The notes under the pieces: model-generated
What the model was told of the DNA's origin: nothing
Database searches by the model: none
The model's input: the letters and a program-made list of their open reading frames with translations, nothing else
Shown: in pieces, positions 47,801-61,574 of the stretch
Layout: the number at the start of each line of letters is the position of its first letter
Numbering within the stretch: position 1 is the first letter of the stretch
Translations under genes and position numbers: made by a program
Assembly: GCA_022605955.1 (NCBI GenBank)
Contig: JAKCOZ010000102.1
Coordinates: forward strand, 310,001 to 374,000
DNA length: 64,000 nt
Direction: 5' to 3'
Origin: Rallus limicola
Taxonomy: Eukaryota > Chordata > Aves > Gruiformes > Rallidae

Positions 47801-50015
47801 AAAGGCAGCAAATCAAGACTGAAAGAAATACCTGGCCTGATACCGCCCATGGCAGCCCACAAGCAACATCTGCCACTCTGGGGCTAAGGTCTTTGCTCTT
47901 TTGGGGAACATTCCTAATGCTACTTCCCTAGGCTTTGGTCTTCGCCGGAGAAGACTTCCATTGAAAAATCAGCCCGAACGTCCGGGACTAGCTCTCAAAG
48001 GCAGCAAGTCAAGACAGAAAGAAATACCTGGCCTGATAATGCCCATGGCATCCCACAAGCATACACTGTCAACCTGGGGCTAAGGACTTTGCTCATCCAG
48101 AGAACCCTCCTAATGCTACTTCCCTAGGCCTTGGTCTCTACGGAAGCATCCTTCCATTGAAAAAACAGCCCAAACGTCTGGGACTAGCTCTCAAATGCAG
48201 CAAGTCAAGACTTAAAGAAATACCTGGCCTGATACCGCCCATGTCATCCCACAAGCAGACCCTGTCACCCTGGGGGTAAGGACTTTCCTCTTTTGGGGAA
48301 CACTCCTAATGCTACTTCCCTAGGCATTGCTCTTCGCCAGAGAAGACTTCCATTGAAAAAACAGCCCGAACGTCTGGGACTAGCTCTCAAAGGCAGCAAG
48401 TCAAGACTGAAAGAAATACGTGACCTGATACCACCCATGGCAGCCCACAAGCAGCTCCTGTAACCGTGAGCTAAGGACTTTACTCTTCCAGAGAACTTTC
48501 CTAATGCTACTTCCCTAGGCATTGGTCTAGGCTGGAGAAGACTTCCATTGAAAAAACAGACCGAAAGTCTGGGACTAGCTCTCAAAGGTACCAAGTCAAG
48601 ACTGAAAGAAATACCTGGATTGATATTGCCCATGGCATCCCACAAGCAGACCCTGTCACCCTGGGGGTAAGGACTTTTCTCTTCCAGAGAACCCTCCTAA
48701 TGCAACTTCCCTAGGCATTGGTCTAGGCCGGAGAAGCCTTCAATTGAAAAAACAGCCTGAACGCCTGTGACTAGCTCCCAAAGGCAGCAAGTCAAGACTG
48801 AAAGAAATACCTGGCCTGATGCCGCCCATGGCAGCCCACAAGCAACCCTTGTAACGGTGAGCTAAGGACTTTGCTCTTACAGAGAACCCTCCTAATGCTA
48901 CTTCCCTAGGCATTGGTCTCTGCCATAGCAGCCTTCCATTGAAAAAACAGCCCGAACATCCGGGACTAGCTCTCAAAGGCAGCAAGTCAAGACTGAAAGA
49001 AATACCTGGCCTGATACCGCCCATGGCAGCCCACGAGCAACCATTGTAACGGTGAGCAAAGGACTTTGCTCTTACAGAGAACCCTCCTAATGCTAATTCC
49101 CTAGGCATTGGTCTTCGCCATAGCAGCCTTCCATTGAAAAAACAGCCCGAACGTCTGGGACTAGCTCTCAAAGGCAGCAAGTCAAGACTGAAAGAAATAC
49201 GTGACCTGATACCACCCATGGCAGCCCACAAGCAGCTCCTGTAACCCTGAGCTAAGGACTTTACTCTTCCAGAGAACTTTCCTAATGCTACTTCCCTAGG
49301 CATTGGTCTAGGCTGGAGAAGACTTCCATTGAAAAAACAGACCGAAAGTCTGGGACTAGCTCTCAAAGGTACCAAGTCAAGACTGAAAGAAATACCTGGA
49401 TTGATATTGCCCATGGCATCCCACAAGCAGACCCTGTCACCCTGGGGGTAAGGACTTTTCTCTTCCAGAGAACCCTCCTAATGCAACTTCCCTAGGCATT
49501 GGTCTAGGCCGGAGAAGCCTTCCATTGAAAAAACAGCCTGAACGCCTGTGACTAGCTCCCAAAGGCAGCAAGTCAAGACTGAAAGAAATACCTGGCCTGA
49601 TGCCGCCCATGGCAGCCCACAAGCAACCCTTGTAACGGTGAGCTAAGGACTTTGCTCTTACAGAGAACCCTCCTAATGCTACTTCCCTAGGCATTGGTCT
49701 CTGCCATAGCAGCCTTCCATTGAAAAAACAGCCCGAACATCCGGGACTAGCTCTCAAAGGCAGCAAGTCAAGACTGAAAGAAATACCTGGCCTGATACCG
49801 CCCATGGCAGCCCACGAGCAACCATTGTAACGGTGAGCAAAGGACTTTGCTCTTACAGAGAACCCTCCTAATGCTACTTCCCTAGGCATTGGTCTCTGCT
49901 GAAGCAGCCTTCCATTGAAAAAACAGCCCGAACATCCGGGACTAGCTCTCAAAGGCAGCAAGTCAAGACTGAGAGAAATACCTGGCCTGATGCCGCCCAT
50001 GGCAGCCCACAAGCA
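41820..50015 (+). repeat. Higher-order block H2, copy B (42 monomers)
   Basis: This block is near-identical to copy A but has five more monomers: one inserted near 45200-45330 and a four-monomer (781-bp) tandem duplication around 48650-49430. A and B differ in length by 977 bp, which is five monomers. The longest minus-strand open frame in the window lies over the four-monomer duplication. Confidence 0.88.
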
Positions 50016-51404
50016 GACCCTGTCACCCTGGGGCTAAGGACTTTTCTCATTTGGGGAATACTCCTAATACTACTTCCCTAGGTATTGGTGTGTGATGGAG
50101 CAGCGTTCCATTGAAAAAACAACCCGAACCTCCGGGACTAGCTCTCAAAGGCAGCAAGTCAAGACTGAAAGAAATACCTGGCCTGATACCGCCCATGGCA
50201 GCCCACAAACAGCACCTGTAACCGTGAGATAAGGACTTTGCTCTTCCAGAGAACTTTCCTAATGCTACTTCCCTAGGCATTGGTCTCTGCTATAGAAGCC
50301 TTCCATTGAAAAAACAGCCCGAAAGTCTGGGACTAGATCTCAAAGGCAGCAAGTCAAGACGGAAAGAAATACCTGGCCGGATACTGGCCATGGCAGCCCA
50401 CAAGCAGGCCCTGCCACCCTGGGGCTAAGGATTTTCCTCTTCTGGGAAAACTCTGAATGCTACTTCCCTAGGCACTGGTGTTCGCCGGAGAAGACTTCCA
50501 TTGAAAAAACAGCCTGAATGTCTAGCACTAGATCATAAAGGCAGCAAGTCAAGACTGAAAGAAATACGTGGCCTGATGCTGCCCATGGCAGCCCAGAAGG
50601 AGCATCTGTCAACCTGTGGCTAAGGACTTTGCTCTTTTGGGAACACTCCTAATACTACTTCCCTAGGCATTGATCTTCGCCGGAGAAGACTTCCATTGAA
50701 AAAACAGCCCGAAAGTCTGGGACTAGCTCTCAAAGGCAGCAAGTCAAGACTGAAAGAAATACCTGGCTTGATACTGCCCATGGCATCCCACAAGCAGACC
50801 CTGTCACCCTGGGGGTAAGGACGTTTCTCTTCCAGAGAACCCTCCTAATGCTACTTCCCATGGCATTGGTCTTCGCCAGAGCAGCCTTCCATTGAAAAAA
50901 CAGCCCTGAACGTCAGGGACTAGCTCTCAAAGGCAGCAAGTCAAGACTGAAAGAAATACCTGGCCTGATACCGCCCATGGCAGCCCACAAGCAACCCTTG
51001 TAACGGTGAGCTAAGGACTTTGCTCTTACAGACAACCCTCCTAATGCTACTTCCCTAGGCATTGGTCTTAGCCAGTGAAGCCTTCCATTGATAAAACAGC
51101 CCGAACGTCCGGGACTACCTCCCAAAGGCAGCAAGTCAAGACTGAAAGAAATACCTGGCCTGATAATGCCCATGGCATCCCACAAGCAGAATCTGTCAAC
51201 CTGGGGCTAAGGACTTTACTCTTCCAGAGAACTTTCCTAATGATACTTCCCTAGGCATTGCTCTCTTCCATAGCAGCCTTTCATTGAAAAAACAGCCCGA
51301 AAGTCTGGGACTAGCTCTCAAAGGCAGCAAGTCAAGACTGAAAGAAATACCTGGCCTGATACCGCCCATGGCAGCCCACAAGCAACCTCTGTCCCTCTGG
51401 GGCT
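50016..51404 (+). repeat. S2 section shared with block C
   Basis: Together with the end of copy B (from about 49660), this section recurs at offset +10170 in 59830-61574. It includes unusual monomers with CCGGATACTGGCCATGG, GGCACTGGTGTTCGCC and GATCATAAAG that are otherwise seen only near 16980-17240. Confidence 0.85.
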
Positions 51405-54400
51405 AAGGAATTTGCTCTTACAGAGAACCCTCCTAATGCTACTTCCCTAGGCATTGGTCTCTGCCATAGCAGCCTTCCATTGAAAAAACAGCCCGAACAT
51501 CCGGGACTAGCTCTCAAAGGCAGCAAGTCAAGACTGAAAGAAATACCTGGCCTGATGCCGCCCATGGCAGCCCACAAGCAACCCTTGTAACGGTGAGCTA
51601 AGGACTTTGCTCTTACAGAGAACCCTCCTAATGCTAATTCCCTAGGCATTGGTCTTCGCCATAGCAGCCTTCCATTGAAAAAACAGCCCGAACGTCTGGG
51701 ACTAGCTCTCAAAGGCAGCAAGTCAAGACTGAAAGAAATACCTGGCCTGATACCGCCCATGGCAGCCCACGAGCAACCATTGTAACGGTGAGCTAAGGAC
51801 TTTGCTCTTACAGACAACCCTCCTAATGCTACTTCCCTAGGCATTGGTCTCTGCTGAAGCAGCCTTCCATTGAAAAAACAGCCCGAACATCCGGGACTAG
51901 CTCTCAAAGGCAGCAAGTCAAGACTGAGAGAAATACCTGGTCTGATGCCGCCCATGGCAGCCCACAAGCAGACCCTGTCACCCTGGGGCTAAGGACTTTG
52001 CTCATTTGGGGAATAGTCCTAATACTACTTCCCTAGGTATTGGTGTGTGATGCAGCAGCGTTCCATTCAAAAAACAGCCCGAACGTCTGGGACCAGCTCT
52101 CAAAGGCAGCAAGTCAAGACTGAAAGAAATACCTGGCCTGATACGGCCCATGGCAGCCCACAAGCAGACCCTGTCACCTTGGGGCTAAGGACTTTGCTCA
52201 TTTGGGGAATAGTCCTAATGCTACTTCCCTAGGCATTGGACACTGCCATAGAAGCCTTCCATTGAAAAAACAGCCCGAAAGTCTGGGACTATCTCTCAAA
52301 GGCAGCAAATCAAGACTGAAAGAAATACCTGGCCTGATACCGCCCATGGCAGCCCACAAGCAACATCTGCCACTCTGGGGCTAAGGTCTTTGCTCTTTTG
52401 GGGAACATTCCTAATGCTACTTCCCTAGGCTTTGGTCTTCGCCGGAGAAGACTTCCATTGAAAAAGCAGCCCGAACGTCCGGGACTAGCTCTCAAAGGCA
52501 GCAAGTCAAGACTGAAAGAAATACCTGGCCTGATAATGCCCATGGCATCCCACAAGCATACACTGTCAACCTGGGTCTAAGGACTTTGCCTTACAGAGAA
52601 CCCTCCTAATGCTACTTCCCTAGGCCTTGGTCTCTACGGAAGCATCCTTCCATTGAAAAAACAGCCCGAACGTCCGGGACTAGCTCTCAAATGCAGCAAG
52701 TCAAGACTTAAAGAAATACCTGGCCTGATACCGCCCATGTCATCCCACAAGCAGACCCTGTCACCCTGGGGGTAAGGACTTTCCTCTTTTGGGGAACACT
52801 CCTAATGCTACTTCCCTAGGCATTAGTCACTGCTGGAGCAGCCTTCCATTGAAAAAACAGCCCGAAAGTCTGGGACTAGATACCAAAGGCAGCAAGTCAA
52901 GAATGAAAGACATACCTGGCCTGATACCGCCCATGGCAGCCCACAAACAGACTATGGCACTCAGGGGCTAAGGAATATCTTCTTCTGGGGAACCCTCCTA
53001 ATGCTACTTCTGTAGGCATTGGTCTCTGCTTAACCAGCCTTCCATTAAAAAACAGCCCTAAAGTCCGTGACTAGCTCTCAAAGGCAGCAAGTTAAGATTG
53101 AAAGAAATACCTGGCCAGATACCGCCCATGGCAGCTCACAAGCAGCCCCTGTCACCCTTCGGCTAATAACTTTGCTCTTCTGGGGAACACTCCTAATGCT
53201 ACTTCTGTAGGCATTGGTCTCTGCTTAAGCAGCCTTCCATTGAAAAAACAGCCTAAACGTCAGGGACTAGCTCCCAAAGGCAGCAAGTCAAGACTTAAAA
53301 AAATACCTAGCCTGATAGAGCCCATGGCAGCCCACAAGCAGCTCCTGTAACCGTGAGCTAAGGACTTTACTCTTACAGAGAACCCTCCTAATGCTACTTC
53401 CCTAGGCATTGGTCTTAGCCAGAGAAGCCTTCCATTGATAAAACAGCCCGAACGTCTGGGACTAGCTCCCAAGGCAGCAAGTCAAGACTGAAAGAAATAC
53501 CTGGCCTGATACCGCCCATGGCAGCCCACAAGCAGCATCTGTCACTCTGGGGCTAAGGACTTTGCTCTTTTGGGGAACACTTCTAATGCTACTTCTCTAG
53601 GCATTGGTCTCAGCCGGAGCAGTCTTCCATACACAATACAGACCAAACGTCCGGGACTAGCTCTCAAAGTCAGCAAGTCAAGACTTAAAGAAATACCTGG
53701 CCTGATACCGCCCATGGCAGCCCACAAGCAGCATTTGTGACCCTGGGTCTAAGGACTTTGCTCTTCCAGAGAACTTTCCTAATGCTACTTCCCTAGGCAT
53801 TGCTCTTCGCCAGAGAAGACTTCCATTGAAAAAACAGCCCGAAAGTCTGGGACTAGCTCTCAAAGGCAGCAAGTAAAGACTGAAAGAAATACCTGCCCTG
53901 ATATCGCCCATGGCAGCCGACAAGCAACCCTTGTAACGGTGAGCTAAGGACTTTGCTCTTACAGAGAACCCTCCTAATGCTACTTCCTTAGGCATTGGTC
54001 TTCGCCATAGCAGCCTTCCATTGAAAAAACAGCCCGAACGTCCGGGACTAGCTCTCAAAGGCAGCAAGTCAAGACTGAAAGAAATAACTGGCCTGATACC
54101 GCCCATGGCAGCCCACGAGCAACCATTGTAACGGTGAGCTAAGGATTTGCTCTTACAGAGAACCCTCCTAATGCTACTTCCCTAGGCATTTGTCTTCGCC
54201 AGAGCAGACTTCCTTTGAAAAAACAGCCCTGAACGTCCGGGACTAGCTCCCAAAGGCAGCAAGTCAAGACTTAAAGAAATACCTGGCCTGATACCGCCCA
54301 TGGCAGCCCACAATCACCCACTCTAATGGTGAGCTAAGGACTTTGCTCTTCCAGAGAACCCTCCTAATGCTACTTCCCTAGGCATTGGTCTCTGCTGAAG

Positions 54401-57400
54401 CAGCCTTCCATTGAAAAAACAGCCCGAACATCCGGGACTAGCTCTCAAAGGCAGCAAGTCAAGACTGAGAGAAATACCTGCCCTGATGCCGCCCATGGCA
54501 GCCCACAAGCAGACCCTGTCACCCTGGGGCTAAGGACTTTGCTCGTTTGGGGAATAGTCCTAATACTACTTCCCTAGGTATTGGTGTGTGATGCAGCAGC
54601 GTTCCATTGAAAAAACAGCCCGAACATCCGGGACTAGCTCTCAAAGGCAGCAAGTCAAGACTGAGAGAAATACCTGGCCTGATACGGCCCATGGCAGCCC
54701 ACAAGCAGACCCTGTCACCTTGGGGCTAAGGACTTTGCTCATTTGGGGAATAGTCCTAATGCTACTTCCCTAGGCATTGGACTCTGCCATAGAAGCCTTC
54801 CATTGAAAAAACAGCCCGAAAGTCTGGGACTAGCTCTCAAAGGCAGCAAATCAAGACTGAAAGAAATACCTGGCCTGATAATGCCCATGGCATCCCACAA
54901 GCATACACTGTCAACCTGGGGCTAAGGACTTTGCTGATCCAGAGAACCCTCCTAATGCTACTTCCCTAGGCCTTGGTCTCTACGGAAGCATCCTTCCATT
55001 GAAAAAACAGCCCGAACGTCCGGGACTAGCTTTCAAATGCAGCAAGTCAAGACTTAAAGAAATACCTGGCCTGATACCGCCCATGTCATCCCACAAGCAG
55101 ACCCTGTCACCCTCGGGGTAAGGACTTTCCTCTTTTGGGGAACACTCCTAATGCTACTTCCCTAGGCATTAGTCACTGCTGGAGCAGCCTTCCATTGAAA
55201 AAACAGCCCGAAAGTCTGGGACTAGATACCAAAGGCAGCAAGTCAAGAATGAAAGACATACCTGGCCTGATACCGCCCATGACAGCCCACAAACAGACTA
55301 TGGCACTCAGGGGCTAAGGAATATCTTCTTCTGGGGAACCCTCCTAATGCTACTTCTGTAGGCATTGGTCTCTGCTTAAGCAGCCTTCCATTAAAAAACA
55401 GCCCTAAAGTCCGTGACTAGCTCTCAAAGGCAGCAAGTCAAGACTGAGAGAAATACCTGGCCTGATGCCGCCCATGGCAGCCCACAAGCAGACCCTGTCA
55501 CCCTGGGGCTAAGGACTTTGCTCGTTTGGGGAATAGTCCTAATACTACTTCCCTAGGTATTGGTGTGTGATGCAGCAGCGTTCCATTGAAAAAACAGCCC
55601 GAACGTCTGGGACCAGCTCTCAAAGGCAGCAAGTCAAGACTGAAAGAAATACCTGGCCTGATACGGCCCATGGCAGCCCACAAGCAGACCCTGTCACCTT
55701 GGGGCTAAGGACTTTGCTCATTTGGGGAATAGTCCTGATGCTACTTCCCTAGGCATTGGACTCTGCCATAGAAGCCTTCCATTGAAAAAACAGCCCGAAA
55801 GTCTGGGACTATCTCTCAAAGGCAGCAAATCAAGACTGAAAGAAATACCTGGCCTGATACCGCCCATGGCAGCCCAAAAGCAACATCTGCCACTATGGGG
55901 CTAAGGTCTTTGCTCTTTTGGGGAACATTCCTAATGCTACTTCCCTAGGCTTTGGTCTTCGCCGGAGAAGACTTCCATTGAAAAAACAGCCCGAACGTCT
56001 GGGACTAGCTCTCAAAGGCAGCAAGTCAAGACTGAAAGAAATACCTGGCCTGATACCACCCATGTCATCCCACAAGCAGACCCTGTCACCCTGGGGCTAA
56101 GGACTTTGCTCTTCCAGAGAACCCTCCTAATGCTACTTCCCTAGGCATTGGTCTCTGCCATAGCAGCCTTCCATTGAAAAAACAGCCCAAATGTCTGGGA
56201 CTAGGTCTCAAAGTCAGCAAGTCAAGACTGAAAGAAATACGTGACCTGATACCGCCCATGGCAGGCCACAAGCAGCATCTGTCACTCTGGTGCTAAGGAC
56301 TTTGCTCTTTTGGGGAACACTCCTAATGCTACTTCAGTAGGCACTGGTCTCTGCTGAAGCAGCCTTCCATTGAAAAAACAGCCCGAACATCTGGGACTAG
56401 CTCCCAAAGGCAGCAAGTCAAGACTTAAAAAAATACATGGCCTGATAGAGCCCATGGCAGCCCACAAGCAGCTCCTGTAACCGTGAGCTAAGGACTTTAC
56501 TCTTACAGAGAACCCTCCTAATGCTACTTCCCTAGGCATTGGTCTTAGCCAGAGAAGCCTTCCATTAATAAAACAGCCCGAACGTCCGGGACTAGCTCCC
56601 AAGGCAGCAAGTCAAGACTGAAAGAAATACCTGGCCTGATACCGCCCATGGCAGCCCACAAGCAGCATCTGTCACTCTGGGGCTAAGGACTTTGCTCTTT
56701 TGGGGAACACTTCTAATGCTACTTCTCTAGGCATTGGTCTCAGCCGGAGCAGTCTTCCATACACAAAACAGACCAAACGTCCGGGACTAGCTCTCAAAGG
56801 CAGCAAGTCAAGACTGAAAGAAACACGTGACCTGATACCGCCCATGGCAGCCCACAAGCAACCATTGTAACGGTGAGCTAAGGACTTTGCTCTTACAGAG
56901 AACCCTCCTAATGCTCTTCCCTAGGCATTGGTCTCTGCTGAAGCAGTCTTCCATTGAAAAAACAGCCCGAACATCCGGGACTAGCTCTCAAAGGCAGCAA
57001 GTCAAGACTGAGAGAAATACCTGGCCTGATACGGCCCATGGCAGCCCACAAGCAGACCCTGTCACCTTGGGGCTAAGGACTTTGCTCATTTGGGGAATAG
57101 TCCTAATGCTACTTCCCTAGGCATTGGACTCTGCCATAGAAGCCTTCCATTGAAAAAACAGCCCGAAAGTCTGGGACTAGCTCTCAAAGGCAGCAAATCA
57201 AGACTGAAAGAAATACCTGGCCTGATAATGCCCATGGCATCCCACAAGCATACACTGTCAACCTGGGGCTAAGGACTTTGCTGATCCAGAGAACCCTCCT
57301 AATGCTACTTCCCTAGGCCTTGGTCTCTACGGAAGCATCCTTCCATTGAAAAAACAGCCCGAACGTCCGGGACTAGCTTTCAAATGCAGCAAGTCAAGAC

Positions 57401-58840
57401 TTAAAGAAATACCTGGCCTGATACCGCCCATGTCATCCCACAAGCAGACCCTGTCACCCTCGGGGTAAGGACTTTCCTCTTTTGGGGAACACTCCTAATG
57501 CTACTTCCCTAGGCATTAGTCACTGCTGGAGCAGCCTTCCATTGAAAAAACAGCCCGAAAGTCTGGGACTAGATACCAAAGGCAGCAAGTCAAGAATGAA
57601 AGACATACCTGGCCTGATACCGCCCATGGCAGCCCACAAACAGACTATGGCACTCAGGGGCTAAGGAATATCTTCTTCTGGGGAACCCTCCTAATGCTAC
57701 TTCTGTAGGCATTGGTCTCTGCTTAAGCAGCCTTCCATTAAAAAACAGCCCTAAAGTCCGTGACTAGCTCTCAAAGGCAGCAAGTCAAGACTGAGAGAAA
57801 TACCTGGCCTGATGCCGCCCATGGCAGCCCACAAGCAGCATCTGTCACTCTGGTGCTAAGGACTTTGCTCTTTTGGGGAACACTCCTAATGCTACTTCCC
57901 TAGGCATTGCTCTTCGCCAGAGAAGACTTCCATTGAAAAAACAGCCCGAAAGTCTGGGACTAGCTCTCAAAGGCAGCAAGTCAAGACTGAAAGAAATACC
58001 TGGCCTGATACCGCCCATGGCAGCCCACAAGCAGCATTTGTGACCCTGGGTCAAAGGACTTTGCTCTTCCAGAGAACTTTCCTAATGCTACTTCAGTAGG
58101 CATTGGTCTCTGCTGAAGCAGCCTTCCATTGAAAAAACAGCCCGAACGTCCGGGACTAGCTCCCTAAGGCAGCAAGTCAAGACTGAAAGAAATACCTGCC
58201 CTGATACCGTCCATGGCAGCCCACAAGCAACCCTTGTAACGGTGAGCTAAGGACTTTGCTCTTACAGAGAACCCTCCTAATGCTAATTCCCTAGGCATTG
58301 GTCTTCGCCATAGCAGCCTTCCATTGAAAAAACAGCCCGAACGTCTGGGACTAGGTTTCTAAGGCAGCAAGTCAAGACTGAAAGAAATACCTGGCCTGAT
58401 ACCGCCGATGGCAGCCCACGAGCAACCATTGTAATGGTGAGCTAAGGACTTTGCTCTTACAGACAGCCCTCCTAATGCTACTTCCCTAGGCATTGGTCTC
58501 TGCTGAAGCAGCCTTCCATTGAAAAAACAGCCCGAAGATCCGGGACTAGCTCTCAAAGGCAGCAAGTCAAGACTGAGAGAAATACCTGGCCTGATGCCGC
58601 CCATGGCAGCCCACAAGCAGACCCTGTCACCCTGGGGCTAAGGACTTTGCTCATTTGGGGAATAGTCCTAATGCTACTTCCCTAGGCATTGGACACTGCC
58701 ATAGAAGCCTTCCATTGAAAAAACAGCCCGAACGTCCGGGACTAGCTTTCAAATGCAGCAAGTCAAGACTTAAAGAAATACCTGGCCTGATGCCGCCCAT
58801 GGCAGCCCACAAGCAGCACCTGTCACCTTGGGGCTAAGGA
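51405..58840 (+). repeat. S2 section with ~12-monomer periodicity
   Basis: A run starting with GGTCTCTACGGAAGCATCC and including a GGCATTAGTCACTGCTGG monomer and an AAGGAATATCTTC monomer occurs near 52620, 54970 and 57315. The spacing is about 2346 bp, which is 12 monomers. Monomers with a GTGTGTGATGCAGCAGCG variant at about 52040, 54580 and 55560 punctuate the intervals. Confidence 0.82.
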
Positions 58841-61574
58841 CTTTGCTCATTTGGGGAATAGTCCTAATGCTACTTCCCTAGGCATTGGACTCTGCCATAG
58901 AAGCCTTCCATTGAAAAAACAGCCCGAAAGTCTGGGACTATCTCTCAAAGGCAGCAAATCAAGACTGAAAGAAATACCTGGCCTGATACCGCCCATGGCA
59001 GCCCACAAGCAACATCTGCCACTCTGGGGCTAAGGTCTTTGCTCTTTTGGGGAACATTCCTAATGCTACTTCCCTAGGCTTTGGTCTTCGCCGGAGAAGA
59101 CTTCCATTGAAAAAGCAGCCCGAACGTCCGGGACTAGCTCTCAAAGGCAGCAAGTCAAGACTGAAAGAAATACCTGGCCTGATAATGCCCATGGCATCCC
59201 ACAAGCATACACTGTAAACCTGGGGCTAAGGACTTTGCTCATCCAGAGAACCCTCCTAATGCTACTTCCCTAGGCCTTGGTCTCTACGGAAGCATCCTTC
59301 CATTGAAAAAACAGCCCGAACGTCCGGGACTAGCTCTCAAATGCAGCAAGTCAAGACTTAAAGAAATACCTGGCCTGATACCGCCCATGTCATCCCACAA
59401 GCAGACCCTGTCACCCTGGGGGTAAGGACTTTCCTCTTTTGGGGAACACTCCTAATGCTACTTCCCTAGGCATTGCTCTTCGCCAGAGAAGACTTCCATT
59501 GAAAAAACAGCCCGAACGTCTGGGACTAGCTCTCAAAGGCAGCAAGACAAGACTGAAAGAAATACGTGACCTGATACCACCCATGGCAGCCCACAAGCAG
59601 CTCCTGTAACCGTGAGCTAAGGACTTTACTCTTCCAGAGAACTTTCCTAATGCTACTTCCCTAGGCATTGGTCTAGGCTGGAGAAGACTTCCATTGAAAA
59701 AACAGACCGAAAGTCTGGGACTAGCTCTCAAAGGTACCAAGTCAAGACTGAAAGAAATACCTGGATTGATATTGCCCATGGCATCCCACAAGCAGACCCT
59801 GTCACCCTGGGGGTAAGGACTTTTCTCTTCCAGAGAACCCTCCTAATGCTACTTCCCTAGGCATTGGTCTCTGCCATAGCAGCCTTCCATTGAAAAAACA
59901 GCCCGAACATCCGGGACTAGCTCTCAAAGGCAGCAAGTCAAGACTGAAAGAAATACCTGGCCTGATACCGCCCATGGCAGCCCACGAGCAACCATTGTAA
60001 CGGTGAGCAAAGGACTTTGCTCTTACAGAGAACCCTCCTAATGCTACTTCCCTAGGCATTGGTCTCTGCTGAAGCAGCCTTCCATTGAAAAAACAGCCCG
60101 AACATCCGGGACTAGCTCTCAAAGGCAGCAAGTCAAGACTGAGAGAAATACCTGGCCTGATGCCGCCCATGGCAGCCCACAAGCAGACCCTGTCACCCTG
60201 GGGCTAAGGACTTTTCTCATTTGGGGAATACTCCTAATACTACTTCCCTAGGTATTGGTGTGTGATGGAGCAGCATTCCATTGAAAAAACAACCCGAACC
60301 TCCTGGACTAGCTCTCAAAGGCAGCAAGTCAAGACTGAAAGAAATACCTGGCCTGATACCGCCCATGGCAGCCCACAAACAGCACCTGTAACCGTGAGAT
60401 AAGGACTTTGCTCTTCCAGAGAACTTTCCTAATGCTACTTCCCTAGGCATTGGTCTCTGCTATAGAAGCCTTCCATTGAAAAAACAGCCCGAAAGTCTGG
60501 GACTAGATCTCAAAGGCAGCAAGTCAAGACGGAAAGAAATACCTGGCCGGATACTGGCCATGGCAGCCCACAAGCAGGCCCTGCCACCCTGGGGCTAAGG
60601 ATTTTCCTCTTCTGGGAAAACTCTGAATGCTACTTCCCTAGGCACTGGTGTTCGCCGGAGAAGACTTCCATTGAAAAAACAGCCTGAATGTCTAGCACTA
60701 GATCATAAAGGCAGCAAGTCAAGACTGAAAGAAATACCTGGCCTGATGCTGCCCATGGCAGCCCAGAAGGAGCATCTGTCAACCTGTGGCTAAGGACTTT
60801 GCTCTTTTGGGAACACTCCTAATACTACTTCCCTAGGCATTGATCTTCGCCGGAGAAGACTTCCATTGAAAAAACAGCCCGAAAGTCTGGGACTAGCTCT
60901 CAAAGGCAGCAAGTCAAGACTGAAAGAAATACCTGGCTTGATACTGCCCATGGCATCCCACAAGCAGACCCTTTCACCCTGGGGGTAAGCACGTTTCTCT
61001 TCCAGAGAACCCTCCTAATGCTACTTCCCATGGCATTGGTCTTCGCCAGAGCAGCCTTCCATTGAAAAAACAGCCCTGAACGTCAGGGACTAGCTCTCAA
61101 AGGCAGCAAGTCAAGACTGAAAGAAATACCTGGCCTGATACCGCCCATGGCAGCCCACAAGCAACCCTTGTAACGGTGAGCTAAGGACTTTGCTCTTACA
61201 GACAACCCTCCTAATGCTACTTCCCTAGGCATTGGTCTTAGCCAGTGAAGCCTTCCATTGATAAAACAGCCCGAACGTCCGGGACACCCTCCCAAAGGCA
61301 GCAAGTCAAGACTGAAAGAAATACCTGGCCTGATAATGCCCATGGCATCCCACAAGCAGAATCTGTCAACCTGGGGCTAAGGACTTTACTCTTCCAGAGA
61401 ACTTTCCTAATGATACTTCCCTAGGCATTGCTCTCTGCCATAGCAGCCTTTCATTGAAAAAACAGCCCGAAAGTCTGGGACTAGCTCTCAAAGGCAGCAA
61501 GTCAAGACTGAAAGAAATACCTGGCCTGATACCGCCCATGGCAGCCCACAAGCAACCTCTGTCCCTCTGGGGCT
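58841..61574 (+). repeat. Higher-order block C (14 monomers), copy of 47695-51404 with 5-monomer loss
   Basis: The block matches at offset +11146 for its first ~980 bp and at +10170 afterwards. The difference is 976 bp, or five monomers. Substitutions between the copies are few (for example AGCAGCATTCC for AGCAGCGTTCC). The match ends near 61574, where sequence turns to H1-type. Confidence 0.87.

Noticed and set aside
48740..49426. 228-codon open frame on the minus strand, the longest in the window
   Set aside because: It is four tandem ~195-bp monomers read through in frame, with the same peptide motif repeated. Neighbouring monomers of 196 bp close the frame. There is no codon-level sign of selection and no recognisable domain.
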